A DNA stretch of 42,081 nt from Pirellulales bacterium. Its GTDB lineage: Bacteria; Planctomycetota; Planctomycetia; Pirellulales; JAEUIK01. Positions 17,788 to 25,844 of this stretch are shown here, in pieces. Made by a program: the position numbers and the translations under genes. The notes below the pieces were generated by a model. That model worked only from the letters and a program-made list of their open reading frames with translations, was not told the DNA's origin and ran no database searches. Where the stretch lies: positions 1 to 42,081 of the forward strand of contig JAIBBY010000043.1 in assembly GCA_019694455.1 (NCBI GenBank). The letters run 5' to 3'. Numbering within the stretch: the stretch's first letter is position 1; each line of letters starts with the position of its first letter.

Positions 17788-18117
17788 CGGACGCTTGGCC
17801 TGACGCTACGACGATGGGCGGCGTTCGTAGAGCGGTACACAGTTGTGCATGAAATTGGCCACCAATTCGGATTAGTTCACAATGGAGACCAGCCAACGAG
17901 CGTGATGTGGACCATGGTCATAATGTACGCTCCTGTATGGCTGCAAATGCTCAATCTGCTGCGGGCTTCGGGAACAGGTCCGCGATTAACGCCCAATCTT
18001 CGTCCGTCAACAACAAGCGAGCCATCGAAACGCCCACCTTGGCGACAAGAAATGAATGTCACCAAGGATCGTCGATTCGACCACACCGTCAAATACCAGT
18101 TCTGGGACAATGCCTAG
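17788..18117 (+). pseudogene. N-terminally truncated metzincin metallopeptidase
   Basis: The frame reads RRWAAFVERYTVVHEIGHQF and continues through GLVH NGDQPTSVMW, containing the full metzincin zinc signature HExxHxxGxxH and a Met-turn-like SVM shortly after. Everything upstream of this catalytic helix is missing: the frame is closed by a stop at 17785-17787 and no ATG precedes the motif; a GTG at 17845 lies immediately before the first zinc His. The tail continues to FDHTVKYQFWDNA and a stop at 18115. A complete metzincin needs 100 or more residues before this helix, so it is a remnant, unless a short translated product has a new role. It lies 13 bp after the Imm53-like gene. Confidence 0.6.
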
Positions 18118-18133
18118 TTAGCGGGTAAGCGTC

Positions 18134-18877
18134 ATGAGTGAAGGAAATAGAAAAATATTTGTCGCGGGAGCCGGCGGCGTTATCGGCCGTAAGCTCTGCC
18201 CGATGCTAGTCGACGATGGCTGGTCCGTGGTCGGCACGACTCGCTCGGCGGGCAAGGCGGCGATGCTTCGCAACCTCGGCGTTGAACCGGTGATCGTAGA
18301 CATTTTCGATGATGCATCATTGCTGGAAATCGTCCGCAGAGCACGACCGGAGGTCGTTATCCATCAACTTACCGACCTGCCTCCTGCGCTCGATTCCACG
18401 AAGATGGCCGAAGCGCTAGTCCGCAATGTCCGCATCCGCGAGGTCGGCACGCGCAACCTCGTCGCTGCTGCGACCGCCGCGAACGTGAAACGGATGGTGG
18501 CGCAAAGTATCGCGTTCGCTTACGCGCCTGGCTCAATACCCTATGCAGAGGACGCGCCGCTGGATCTGGATCATCCTGACTTCGGCGCGACCGCACATGC
18601 TGTCGCCAGTCTTGAACATCAAGTACTAGCTGCTCCGTTCGAGGGCATTGTTTTGCGATACGGAAAACTGTACGGACCCGGGACTGGCTTTGATCGGCCG
18701 CCAAGCGGTGGACCGCTGCATGTCGAAGCAGCCGCCGATGCAGCTCGGCGCGCAGCCGTTCGTGGGGAGACAGGCGTCTACAACATTGCAGAGGAGGACG
18801 GGACAGTTTCAAGTTTTAAAGCGGCAGCCTCGTTTGGCTGGAATCCCGAGTACCGTGCAGGCGCAAATACGCGCTGA
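18134..18877 (+). CDS. NAD(P)-dependent epimerase/dehydratase-like SDR
   Basis: A 247-residue extended-type short-chain dehydrogenase/reductase, cytoplasmic. The Rossmann nucleotide-binding motif is VAGAGGVIG near residues 10-18, followed by VGTTRSAGKAAMLRNLGVEPVIVD (NADP-type Arg after the second strand) and PEVVIHQLTDLP. Later family segments are RMVAQSIAFAYAPG, EGIVLRYGKLYGPGTG and VYNIAEEDGTVSS. The usual YxxxK catalytic pair is not evident; the corresponding stretch reads FGATAHAVASLEHQV. The protein is shorter than most in the family and ends soon after GWNPEYRAG, a segment usually near the C-terminus. It belongs to the lower-GC patch and lies upstream of a cupin gene. Confidence 0.78.
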   Translation: MSEGNRKIFVAGAGGVIGRKLCPMLVDDGWSVVGTTRSAGKAAMLRNLGVEPVIVDIFDDASLLEIVRRARPEVVIHQLTDLPPALDSTKMAEALVRNVRIREVGTRNLVAAATAANVKRMVAQSIAFAYAPGSIPYAEDAPLDLDHPDFGATAHAVASLEHQVLAAPFEGIVLRYGKLYGPGTGFDRPPSGGPLHVEAAADAARRAAVRGETGVYNIAEEDGTVSSFKAAASFGWNPEYRAGANTR

Positions 18878-18965
18878 CAAGGCGCTGCAGCCGATGCTTC
18901 AACCGCGACGCGGTTTCAGTGCGGCTGAGCTTCATCGTTCGGCTACAAACCTTTGGAGGTGCTAG

Positions 18966-19409
18966 ATGTTGCGAGGGATCCTCGTGTTCTCGGCGTTGTG
19001 TGCTATTGCTGCCGTTGGAGTAGCTTTCGCCCAGCATGGGCATAGCGACAGCAAAGGTCCAGAAGACAAAGTTATCTCTGCCGTTGATGTCGAAGAGGAG
19101 GTGAGTGGCAAGCTGGCGAAAGCAACTACTTTTGAAGTCACTTTTGGTCCAGGAGTTGAAGGAGCGCCTCACCGCCACCCCGGGCCAATCTTTGGCTACG
19201 TGATCGAGGGCGAGTTTGATTTCGCGGTCGGCGATGGAAAGGTTCAAAAGTTGAAGGCAGGGGACACGTTCTACGAACCAGCCATGGCGCTGCACGCTGT
19301 CTCACGAAACCCGAGCGATAAGTTCAAGACTCGCGTGTTGGCAGTGCTGGTTCACCCTCGGGATGTTAAAGAACTGGTCATCCCCGAACCCGAAACTAAG
19401 GAGAAGTAA
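18966..19409 (+). CDS. Exported cupin-domain protein
   Basis: A 147-residue small exported protein with a single cupin barrel. The signal peptide is MLRGILVFSALCAIAAVGVAFA. Metal-ligand candidates are H69 and H71 in APHRHPGPIFGYVIEGEF and H110 in YEPAMALHAVSRN; the Glu usual in cupin motif 1 is not in its normal place. The ATG at 18966 is preceded by TTGGAGGTGCTAG, an excellent ribosome-binding site. Such small cupins often accompany DoxX genes, and indeed the start of a DoxX-like gene, with its ribosome-binding site inside the end of this gene, follows immediately. The specific ligand is unknown. Confidence 0.85.
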   Translation: MLRGILVFSALCAIAAVGVAFAQHGHSDSKGPEDKVISAVDVEEEVSGKLAKATTFEVTFGPGVEGAPHRHPGPIFGYVIEGEFDFAVGDGKVQKLKAGDTFYEPAMALHAVSRNPSDKFKTRVLAVLVHPRDVKELVIPEPETKEK

Positions 19410-19412
19410 GAT

Positions 19413-19565
19413 TTGTGGAGTTCTATTCGCTCACCAGCGCCAGCGGTCCTGCTCCTTCGGTTCGCCCTCGCTGCTGGATTTTTGTCGGCGGTCGCTGATC
19501 GGTTCGGACTATGGTGGCCTGCCGGAACTCCCGGCGTTGCGATAGCCCATTGGTTTCGGATATAG
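19413..19565 (+). pseudogene. DoxX-family membrane protein, N-terminal remnant
   Basis: This 50-codon frame reads LLLRFALAAGFLSAVADRFG then LWWPAGTPGVA, the first transmembrane helix and loop typical of DoxX-family proteins, which are normally about 130-150 residues with four helices. It starts at TTG 19413 behind AAGGAG (19398-19403) inside the 3' end of the cupin gene, showing it was once translationally coupled. Similarity stops after GVA, and a TAG ends the frame at 19563-19565. The remaining helices are absent before the next gene, whose stop lies at 19600. A deletion or recombination junction with the native chromosome is the simplest reading. Confidence 0.6.
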
Positions 19566-19599
19566 GTGGGGACACAACGACTCGGAGGCCATGCCGCCG

Positions 19600-20880
19600 C
19601 TACTGCGCCGCTTTCCAGTGCCAAGTTGGCGCCTCGGAGTAGTCAATCGCCAGCCGATCTCCCGGGTTGAGCCAGATCGCTTGACCGCTCGCCAGCGCTC
19701 CTCCGAAAGTCTGCGCCGCCCCAACCACCGGCGTCTCCGTCCAGCGCTCCACCCTTCCGGGCCGGATAACTCGCGCCACGATCGGCCACGGATGACGATT
19801 GGCGATCTCGGCGCCAGCGGCGGGCACCGCCGGAGTGGTTGTCATCTCGGCAGGCGGCGAGGCGGTCACAATGCGATTAGTCGGCGAAGCGGCCTGGTTG
19901 GTGAAGCCTTTCAGTCGGGCGACGGTCACCAGGTTGTGTTCGGCATGCTTGCCAAAAACAATCTCGCGATCTTTGGCCATCCCTTCCGACGAGAGGTTGA
20001 TCACATTCTCGGCCCCATGGATCACGGCGCCGGCGGCGTTTTCGATCCCTTGCGCCTCCATGTGAACGGCGATTCGATTCAATCGCGCCCGCACGGGCGT
20101 CACGTCCTCGTCGCCAATCTGCATGTGCGTTTGCGAAAGATGGATGCTAGTCGCCTCGATCGTGTTGTGCGTGCAGTCATGGGTCAAGTGAATGCCTCTC
20201 TCGCAACCCACGATCTCCGTCACGTAGATGCGGTTCGCGTCGATGGGCCCTTCGCTGCCATCGAGCAATAGCCCCGTGCCCACCCACTTGCGCTTTTTGT
20301 CCAGCGTGCTGTTGAAGGCCTCGCCGCTCGGCCAGGCGCCGCCTCCCCCGACCAGCGCGTTGAAATAGAAATCGGTGCTCGTGATGACCTTGAAGCGATC
20401 AGGTCCGGCGGTCGTTGGTTTCAGACGCACCGTGGCGCCCGGCGACATCGACACGATGAGCCCAAACCGGTAGGTGCAACTCATCTGGCTGTCGATCACG
20501 ACCGCGTCTCCTTCCTTCGGCGCATAGTGAATGACGCAGTTGCCGCTGTCGCAACGGAAGTTTTGCATCCACGGTATATGCAGCGTCTCCCGCAAGACAT
20601 AGACCACCGGCACGGTCTTGCTTTCGGTCCAACTCCCGCCGCTCAAGTACACGTCCTTCGCCTGTGCTTTGGCGGCGTTGAACGCCTCTTGCAGGCCAGA
20701 CGTTTTTGTGCCCGGCGTATGTGGTCCAAAGTCGCCGCCGTCTTGGGGACCGTGCGGCGTGACGACAATGCAATTCCGTTTCGTCCCCTCCACGCCAGTT
20801 GGCTCACTCGCGGCTATCGACCCAGGACAAGATTGCGAAGCCAAGATGATGAAGAAGATGAAGCTGCGCCAGGCTCTCAT
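19600..20880 (-). CDS. Exported right-handed beta-helix (pectate lyase-like) protein
   Basis: A 426-residue exported protein. The ATG at 20880 gives a signal peptide (MRAWRSFIFFIILASQSCPGSIAAS) and has GGAG upstream at good spacing; the open frame continues far upstream to 22257 through the divergent mla genes, which is antisense shadow. After a VTPHGPQDGGDFGPHTPGTK segment comes LQEAFNAAKAQAKDVYLSGG, the usual beginning of pectate-lyase superfamily proteins, then successive strands such as DANRIYVTEIVGCERGIHL and THNTIEATSIHLSQ typical of a beta-solenoid. It may bind or cleave a polysaccharide; no catalytic residues can be assigned. Divergent from mlaE. A purely structural surface protein is the alternative. 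Confidence 0.7.
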   Translation of the reverse strand: MRAWRSFIFFIILASQSCPGSIAASEPTGVEGTKRNCIVVTPHGPQDGGDFGPHTPGTKTSGLQEAFNAAKAQAKDVYLSGGSWTESKTVPVVYVLRETLHIPWMQNFRCDSGNCVIHYAPKEGDAVVIDSQMSCTYRFGLIVSMSPGATVRLKPTTAGPDRFKVITSTDFYFNALVGGGGAWPSGEAFNSTLDKKRKWVGTGLLLDGSEGPIDANRIYVTEIVGCERGIHLTHDCTHNTIEATSIHLSQTHMQIGDEDVTPVRARLNRIAVHMEAQGIENAAGAVIHGAENVINLSSEGMAKDREIVFGKHAEHNLVTVARLKGFTNQAASPTNRIVTASPPAEMTTTPAVPAAGAEIANRHPWPIVARVIRPGRVERWTETPVVGAAQTFGGALASGQAIWLNPGDRLAIDYSEAPTWHWKAAQ

Positions 20881-21114
20881 GGACGTGCTCCGAGGTTGGA
20901 TCAAGTCGCCGACATCGTATGTGCCGGCGCCGCACATGCTAGCACTTCGGCTTCGCCCATAAAACAACCCACAGCGCCCAGTCGCGCCGCTTTGCCCTTG
21001 CGAAAAAGCCCACTCAAGCCGCAAGGTTAACCGGCCGATGCTAGTGGTGATTTTCCGCCGCTGCGCGCGCCGCGCCCCGGCAACAAACGCCGCCCAACTG
21101 CGTACTACTTTCCT

Positions 21115-21984
21115 ATGGCCACCACCACGCAAGACTTCGACGAAGCCGCCGGCGCCGGCATTGCCGAGGCGATCGCCGAGTGGATCAGTGACCTCGGCGC
21201 GCTGATCGTCGATTGGATCGTGGCGGTCGGCAACATCGGGCAGTTTGCCTATCAAACCATGGGCTGGCTGCTCACGCGCATGCCGCGGCGCGAAACGCTG
21301 TTGCCGGCCTTCTATCAGATTGGCGTGCTTAGCCTGCCCGTCGTCGCCCTCACCGGCACGTTCATCGGCATGGTGCTGGCGGTGCAAAGCTATGCTCAAT
21401 TTCGCATGCTGCATCTGGAAACGCGGCTCGGCGCCGTCATCAATATGTCGCTGGTGCGCGAACTCGGGCCGGTGCTGGCCGCCACCATGTTGGCCGGTCG
21501 CGTGGGCAGCGCCATGGCTGCCGAACTCGGCACCATGCGCGTCACCGAGCAGATCGACGCCTTGGCCAGCATGGGCGCCAACCCCATTCAATACCTTGTC
21601 GTTCCCCGCTTTCTCGGCTGTCTGGTGCTGATCCCCATCCTCACCATCATGGCCGACTTCATGGGCGTGGTGGGCGGCTGGTTCTATAGCATCGTGCTGC
21701 TCGACATCGATTCGCATCACTACTGGGAACACTCGCAGTTTTTTATCGGCGCGTTCGATGTCTTCAGCGGTGTCTTCAAAAGCCTCTTTTTCGGCGCGGC
21801 CATCGCCCTGGTGAGTTGCCATCGCGGCTTCTATTGCGATCCCGGCGCCGAAGGGGTGGGCCGCGCCGCCACCGGCGCCTTTGTCACCTCCTTTGTCCTG
21901 ATCCTCATTGTCGATTTGCAACTCGGCATCGTCATCAATTCGGTTTACTACACCTTGTGGCCAGACGCTGGAAAGCTCTTCTAA
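21115..21984 (+). CDS. mlaE: MlaE-type ABC transporter permease (lipid transport)
   Basis: A 289-residue inner-membrane permease of the MlaE/TrbY-like family, part of an MCE lipid-transport complex between inner and outer membrane. About five to six hydrophobic helices are visible. Family motifs include [58 protein letters not shown] and [17 protein letters not shown]. An N-terminal amphipathic segment of about 40 residues precedes the first helix. The ATG at 21115 has no obvious ribosome-binding site. It is followed by the ATPase gene 76 bp downstream and by the MCE protein, completing the inner-membrane core of the system. Confidence 0.9.
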   Translation: MATTTQDFDEAAGAGIAEAIAEWISDLGALIVDWIVAVGNIGQFAYQTMGWLLTRMPRRETLLPAFYQIGVLSLPVVALTGTFIGMVLAVQSYAQFRMLHLETRLGAVINMSLVRELGPVLAATMLAGRVGSAMAAELGTMRVTEQIDALASMGANPIQYLVVPRFLGCLVLIPILTIMADFMGVVGGWFYSIVLLDIDSHHYWEHSQFFIGAFDVFSGVFKSLFFGAAIALVSCHRGFYCDPGAEGVGRAATGAFVTSFVLILIVDLQLGIVINSVYYTLWPDAGKLF

Positions 21985-22060
21985 CGCCTCTCGGAACGAC
22001 AGGTAAACAAGCCAGGTGGTCCTGTTTCGATAGTTTGAGACCCTTAGCTCATTGAGTCGC

Positions 22061-22900
22061 ATGGTCGATTCCGCTCGCAACACAAGCGCCGCGCCGCTGG
22101 TCGAAGTCGACCACGTGCATGTCAGCTTCGGCCGGCAGCGCGTGCTGCGCGATGTGAGCCTGTCGATCCCCCGCGGACAAACGCTGGCCATCATTGGCGA
22201 AAGTGGCTGCGGCAAGACCGTGCTCCTCAAAACGCTCATCGCGCTGGTGCATCCCACGCGTGGCCAGGTGCGCTTCGATCACCAAGACCTGAGCCTGCTC
22301 GGCGAGCGCGAGCTGGCCAGCCAGCGCATCCGCTTTGGCTTCGTCTTTCAAATGGCCGCGCTTTTCGACAGCATGACCATCGGTCAGAACGTCGGCTTTC
22401 CGCTCCGGCAGCACACCGCCAAAAAAGACGCCGAAATCCGCGAGCTGGTCGTTACCCGACTGGCCGAGGTCGGCCTCCCCTCCAATGTTCTCTCCAAGAA
22501 GCCCGCCGAGTTGTCGGGCGGCATGCGCAAACGCGTGGGCCTGGCCCGCGCGCTGGCCCTCAATCCTGAGCTGGTGCTGTACGACGAGCCGACCACCGGA
22601 CTCGATCCGATCATGAGCGACGTCATCAACGAGCTCATGATCAGCACCCGCCAGAAGCATGGCGTGACCAGTGTGCTGGTGACGCACGACATGAAGAGCG
22701 CCAAGAAAGTCGCCGATCGCATTGTGATGCTCTATCCCCTTTCGCGGCTGCGCGAAAACGAGCCACAGATCCTGTTCGACGGCACGCCCGAACAGATCGA
22801 GCGCTGCGGCGATTCGCGAGTCACGCAGTTTGTGCGGGGCGAGGCGGGTGAGCGACTTATGGAAATGGCCGAACAGGCAGAAGCAGAGAGCGGGGCCTAG
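22061..22900 (+). CDS. mlaF: MlaF-type ABC transporter ATP-binding protein
   Basis: A 279-residue ABC ATPase energising the MlaE permease. Walker A is GESGCGKTVLLKTL, the signature is LSGGMRKRVGLARAL, Walker B is LVLYDEPTTGLDP, and the switch His is in VTHDMKSAKK. The Q-loop is FVFQMAALFDSMTIGQNV, whose ALFDSMT wording is characteristic of the MlaF subfamily. I chose ATG 22061; a TTG at 22052 in frame is possible. The gene ends 7 bp before the MCE gene, so the two are almost certainly co-transcribed and coupled. No MlaB-type STAS protein is seen next to it. Confidence 0.92.
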   Translation: MVDSARNTSAAPLVEVDHVHVSFGRQRVLRDVSLSIPRGQTLAIIGESGCGKTVLLKTLIALVHPTRGQVRFDHQDLSLLGERELASQRIRFGFVFQMAALFDSMTIGQNVGFPLRQHTAKKDAEIRELVVTRLAEVGLPSNVLSKKPAELSGGMRKRVGLARALALNPELVLYDEPTTGLDPIMSDVINELMISTRQKHGVTSVLVTHDMKSAKKVADRIVMLYPLSRLRENEPQILFDGTPEQIERCGDSRVTQFVRGEAGERLMEMAEQAEAESGA

Positions 22901-22907
22901 ACACGTC

Positions 22908-24119
22908 ATGGACGAACGGGTCATCCAGTTTCGAGTCGGCGTGATGGTGCTGGCCGCGCTCATCATCACCGCCATCCTCGTGCTGCTCTTTGGCGAGCTG
23001 CCCGCCATGGTGCGCGGCACCTACACCGTCTATATGCACTTTCCCGAGGCCCACGACGTCTCCGCCGACTCTCCCGTGCGCAAAAGCGGCATCCTCATCG
23101 GCCGCGTCACCAGCGTCGAATTCGCCGAAGGTGGCGGCGTGCTCGTCACCGCCAAGATCCGCGACGAGATCACCCTCCGCCGCAACGAAATCGCCCGACT
23201 CAGCAGCTCGCTGTTGGGTGGCGACGGCGAAATCCAGATCGTCCCCTCCCCGCCAGACGCCAAGCTCCCCGACGAGCCCGTCAAATCGGGCGACCTAATC
23301 GTCGGTCAGGCGCCGCCGTCCGATCCGATCCAGGTCGTCGGTCGGCTCGAGGGAGACCTCTCCACCGCCATCACCTCCATCGGCCGCACCAGCGACCAGA
23401 TCGGACAATTGGCGGGGCAAGTCAACGACCTCTTGCGTGGAAATGGCGAACAGTTCAGCCGCATCGTGACTAAAGTCGAGCGCACGCTCGACGGACTGCA
23501 AACGGCGGTCGGCTCTGTCAACGAGATGCTGGCCGATCCCGATGCGCCGCTGCCGCCACAGGCCGAGGGGCCCTTGCCCGAAGCCACGGCCATGAACCAA
23601 CCCACCCCCGCCGGCGCCGCTGGCCAGCCGCAAACGGTGGTCATCGAGCCCCCCGACGAGGCGCTCACGCCGCGCAGTCGGGGCCAACTGCGCCGCGCGA
23701 TGGAAGAATTACCGCAAATCATGAGCGATGTGCGCGACGCGGTGCAGCGCATCCAAAAGGCGGCCGATCTGGCGCAGCAGAATCTGGAAAACTTGGAAGG
23801 CTTCACCCGCCCCCTGGGCGAGCGCGGCGACGATCTGGTGAACAACATCGACACCAGCGTCGAAAAACTGGCCGTGGTGCTCGACAACGTCAGCACCTTC
23901 ACGAACAACCTCAACAGTTCCAACGGGTCGCTCAGCCGACTCGTCAACGATCCCGAACTGTATCAACGCTTGAACGCCGTCGCCTGCAACTTGCAGGACC
24001 TCACCAGCGACCTGCGTCCCATCATCAAAGACGCGCGTGTCTTTTCCGACAAGATCGCCCGCCATCCAGAACGACTGGGCGTCCGCGGCGCCATCGACCG
24101 CAGTTCCGGCGTGAAATAG
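22908..24119 (+). CDS. mlaD: MlaD-type MCE domain protein
   Basis: A 403-residue single-pass inner-membrane protein with a periplasmic MCE domain that binds lipid. The anchor helix is VGVMVLAALIITAILVLLFG (about residues 10-29). The MCE domain spans about 37-125 and includes HDVSADSPVRKSGILIGRV and ARLSSSLLGGDGEIQIVP. After it comes a long, mostly helical C-terminal part with a Pro/Ala-rich insert near 215-255, helix-rich segments reading FTRPLGERGDDLVNNIDTSV and FTNNLNSSNGSLSRLVNDPE. The extended helical tail is longer than in E. coli MlaD and more like tunnel-forming MCE proteins. The ATG at 22908 follows GAGAG at 22885 region and overlaps closely with mlaF's end. Confidence 0.9.
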   Translation: MDERVIQFRVGVMVLAALIITAILVLLFGELPAMVRGTYTVYMHFPEAHDVSADSPVRKSGILIGRVTSVEFAEGGGVLVTAKIRDEITLRRNEIARLSSSLLGGDGEIQIVPSPPDAKLPDEPVKSGDLIVGQAPPSDPIQVVGRLEGDLSTAITSIGRTSDQIGQLAGQVNDLLRGNGEQFSRIVTKVERTLDGLQTAVGSVNEMLADPDAPLPPQAEGPLPEATAMNQPTPAGAAGQPQTVVIEPPDEALTPRSRGQLRRAMEELPQIMSDVRDAVQRIQKAADLAQQNLENLEGFTRPLGERGDDLVNNIDTSVEKLAVVLDNVSTFTNNLNSSNGSLSRLVNDPELYQRLNAVACNLQDLTSDLRPIIKDARVFSDKIARHPERLGVRGAIDRSSGVK

Positions 24120-24249
24120 AACGCCGACGCAAGTCCAGCAAAACTCGTGTCCTCCGCCGGTCAAAGAAAGATCGGATATCGGTCTGCCACGCGGTCAAGA
24201 ACGTGTTCGTTGGACACTCTCCTCGCGCTGCGTTTCGTGTGACACAATC

Positions 24250-24262
24250 CGCATGTCATGCG
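24250..24262. promoter_or_regulatory. CGCATG-T-CATGCG palindrome
   Basis: A perfect 6-bp inverted repeat around one base, about 12 bp upstream of the putative -35 hexamer at 24274. Position and symmetry fit an operator or activator site for the PEP-CTERM gene. No known regulator can be assigned from the sequence. Confidence 0.3.
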
Positions 24263-24273
24263 CAATGTGAAAT

Positions 24274-24301
24274 TTGCTTAATGTTAAATCCCGTTTACAC
24301 T
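24274..24301 (+). promoter_or_regulatory. Possible sigma-70 promoter for the PEP-CTERM gene
   Basis: TTGCTT (24274-24279) and TACACT (24296-24301) are separated by 16 bases in the most AT-rich part of the gap. Each hexamer deviates from consensus at two positions. Start of transcription would be near 24309. Confidence 0.3.
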
Positions 24302-24499
24302 GCGTGTTTTCACAGGCGCACCCTCTCCAGGGGGGGCGAAGCCTTCGTCACCCACGACTACAGTGGTGGCACATCACGCAACCTCGCCCCCATCCCTCAC
24401 CAAACCACTTACCCAATACCTTTCGAACTGTCTGCAAGTTCGTAGCGGTTGCAGAGGGCGACCGCGACAACTCGGACCGACAGCAAAGAGGAGACGCTA

Positions 24500-25612
24500 G
24501 TGAATCGCAACACAGTGGCTGCAGCGGCAGCCCGCCAGCGACCCACGTTGTTCATCGCCTTGTGCGCGCTGGGCCTCGCCCTGCTATCTTCCGCGCACGC
24601 TCTGGCCTCCCCGGTCACGTTCGCCCTGACGACCAGTCAGAGCTCAATCAATCTGAACGTGAAGAACGCCAACATCTTTGGCACCACCTTGTCAGTCAGT
24701 GAGCAGGCCACCGGCAGCCTCAACTCAAAGTATTCCGGCAACATCGTGACCGACATCACCGGCACGTCGATCAGCCTGCCGGGCGGAAGCAATGCCGATG
24801 CCAGCGAGCTGTCTGGCCTGTTCGGCATCAAAGTCAATCTGGCTCCCGGCGTCGGCGGCGTTGGCGCGCTGGCCCCGGCCGACTACGGCGCCAAGCTTGA
24901 TGCGCCGATTGGCATCGATATCCCCGCCATTGATCTGTCGTTCCTCAACATCCCCGGCCTCTCCACCATCGATTTCGGCGCGTTCCAGTCGGTCGTCGTC
25001 AACATGGCCCTGCGCAATGTGGTGGCCGACGTCACCAGCCCGGGCTATCTTCCCCGCAGCGGCGTCCCCAACAACACCACCTTCGATTCGTCGCAACTAG
25101 GCTTGAGCCTTTCCGGCGACATCGACTTCGCCATCGGCGCCGTGCTCCGCGCCGGCGACTACTTGTCGTACACCGCCAATAACTTGGCATTGCAAGGCTT
25201 GGCCTCCGCGCTCAACGCGCAGATCCCCAATCTGATCAATGTCACTGGCTACAATGTGCTCAACTTCGGCGGGCCGTATGACCTGACGCTGTCGCTCGGC
25301 ACGGGCTTCAAGTTCAGCGGCGTCAATGTCGCCAACGAAGACGCCAGCCTCGGCAAGCTGTCGACCATCCCCGGCAACAAGTTGCAGTTGACGTTGCCCG
25401 TCAGCTTCAACGCGATTCCCGATCTGAGCGGACTCGGCTCTTTCTCGGGCATCTTTTCCAGCCTGGTCAACATGAACATGGCCATGAGCGGCCAATTGGT
25501 GGGCACCGTCTCGCGTAACGGCCTCATCATTCCCGAGCCGGCCAGCGTGGTCACGTTCGGCATCGGTTTCTTGGCGCTGGCCTTCTACGGCTGGCGTCGT
25601 CAGGCCGGCTAA
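24500..25612 (+). CDS. PEP-CTERM sorting domain protein of unknown function
   Basis: A 370-residue exported protein. GTG 24500 follows AGAGGAGACGCTA and gives a signal peptide (PTLFIALCALGLALLSSAHALA). The body is rich in Asn, Ser, Gly and Leu, with alternating beta-strand-like segments (IGIDIPAIDLSFLNIPGL, SLSGDIDFAIGAVLRAGDYL) and no cysteine-rich or catalytic motif. The C-terminus is PEPASVVTFGIGFLALAFYG (PEP at 345-347) followed by WRR, the PEP-CTERM signal for exosortase processing. A strong terminator follows 30 bp after the stop, so it is probably monocistronic. An amphiphilic or lipid-binding beta fold is possible but I do not recognise the domain. Confidence 0.85.
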   Translation: MNRNTVAAAAARQRPTLFIALCALGLALLSSAHALASPVTFALTTSQSSINLNVKNANIFGTTLSVSEQATGSLNSKYSGNIVTDITGTSISLPGGSNADASELSGLFGIKVNLAPGVGGVGALAPADYGAKLDAPIGIDIPAIDLSFLNIPGLSTIDFGAFQSVVVNMALRNVVADVTSPGYLPRSGVPNNTTFDSSQLGLSLSGDIDFAIGAVLRAGDYLSYTANNLALQGLASALNAQIPNLINVTGYNVLNFGGPYDLTLSLGTGFKFSGVNVANEDASLGKLSTIPGNKLQLTLPVSFNAIPDLSGLGSFSGIFSSLVNMNMAMSGQLVGTVSRNGLIIPEPASVVTFGIGFLALAFYGWRRQAG

Positions 25613-25642
25613 CGCCTAACAGAGTGATCATCACAACCCTCG

Positions 25643-25683
25643 CGGCCGCCGGTTCCATCAGGAGTCGGCGGCCGTTTTTTTTT
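25643..25683 (+). terminator. Rho-independent terminator after the PEP-CTERM gene
   Basis: CGGCCGCCG (25643-25651) pairs perfectly with CGGCGGCCG (25666-25674) around a 14-base loop, followed directly by nine T (25675-25683). It lies 30 bp after the stop codon of the PEP-CTERM gene and is a textbook intrinsic terminator. Confidence 0.9.
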
Positions 25684-25738
25684 CGCGGCAACGCGCTGGC
25701 CGCCATGTGATTTATAAGTTACAATCGATGGCCAGGAA

Positions 25739-25838
25739 ATGGTTGAAATTCGCCGCTATATCACCGAGTCCGGCAAAGATCCGTTTGGCGAATGGGTACA
25801 AGAATTGTCCGATCACCGGGCACGCGCGAAAGGACGCG
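25739..25838 (+). pseudogene. HigB/RelE-type toxin, N-terminal remnant
   Basis: The frame from ATG 25739 reads MVEIRRYITESGKDPFGEWV then QELSDHRARAK, the N-terminal third of phage-derived Gp49/HigB-like addiction-module toxins, normally about 100 residues. Similarity ends near 25830; the frame then runs on out of phase into the antitoxin gene. The catalytic C-terminal part is gone. A deletion joining codon ~32 to the region just before the antitoxin start explains this, since the antitoxin keeps its ribosome-binding site. An AT-rich TTATAAGTTACAAT stretch at 25712-25725 may be the old promoter. End coordinate is approximate. Confidence 0.6.
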
Positions 25839-25844
25839 CCAGCG

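Larger units (their letters stand above)
24120..24499. other. Long non-coding upstream region of the PEP-CTERM gene
   Basis: This 380-bp gap between mlaD and the PEP-CTERM gene has no supported coding sequence. It holds a perfect inverted repeat (24250-24262) and a possible sigma-70 promoter (24274-24301), which would leave an mRNA leader of nearly 190 nt. Base composition drops to AT-rich around 24260-24310, as expected of a promoter. Confidence 0.5.

Noticed and set aside
20881..22257. A minus-strand open frame extending the beta-helix gene to 885 residues across mlaE and the start of mlaF
   Set aside because: The upstream part is His/Gly/Asp/Gln-rich antisense sequence over well-supported mlaE and mlaF; a clear signal peptide and ribosome-binding site define the start at 20880.
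24203..24445. 80-residue open frame in the gap before the second PEP-CTERM gene
   Set aside because: No ribosome-binding site, no domain, mixed composition, and it overlaps the likely promoter and palindrome.
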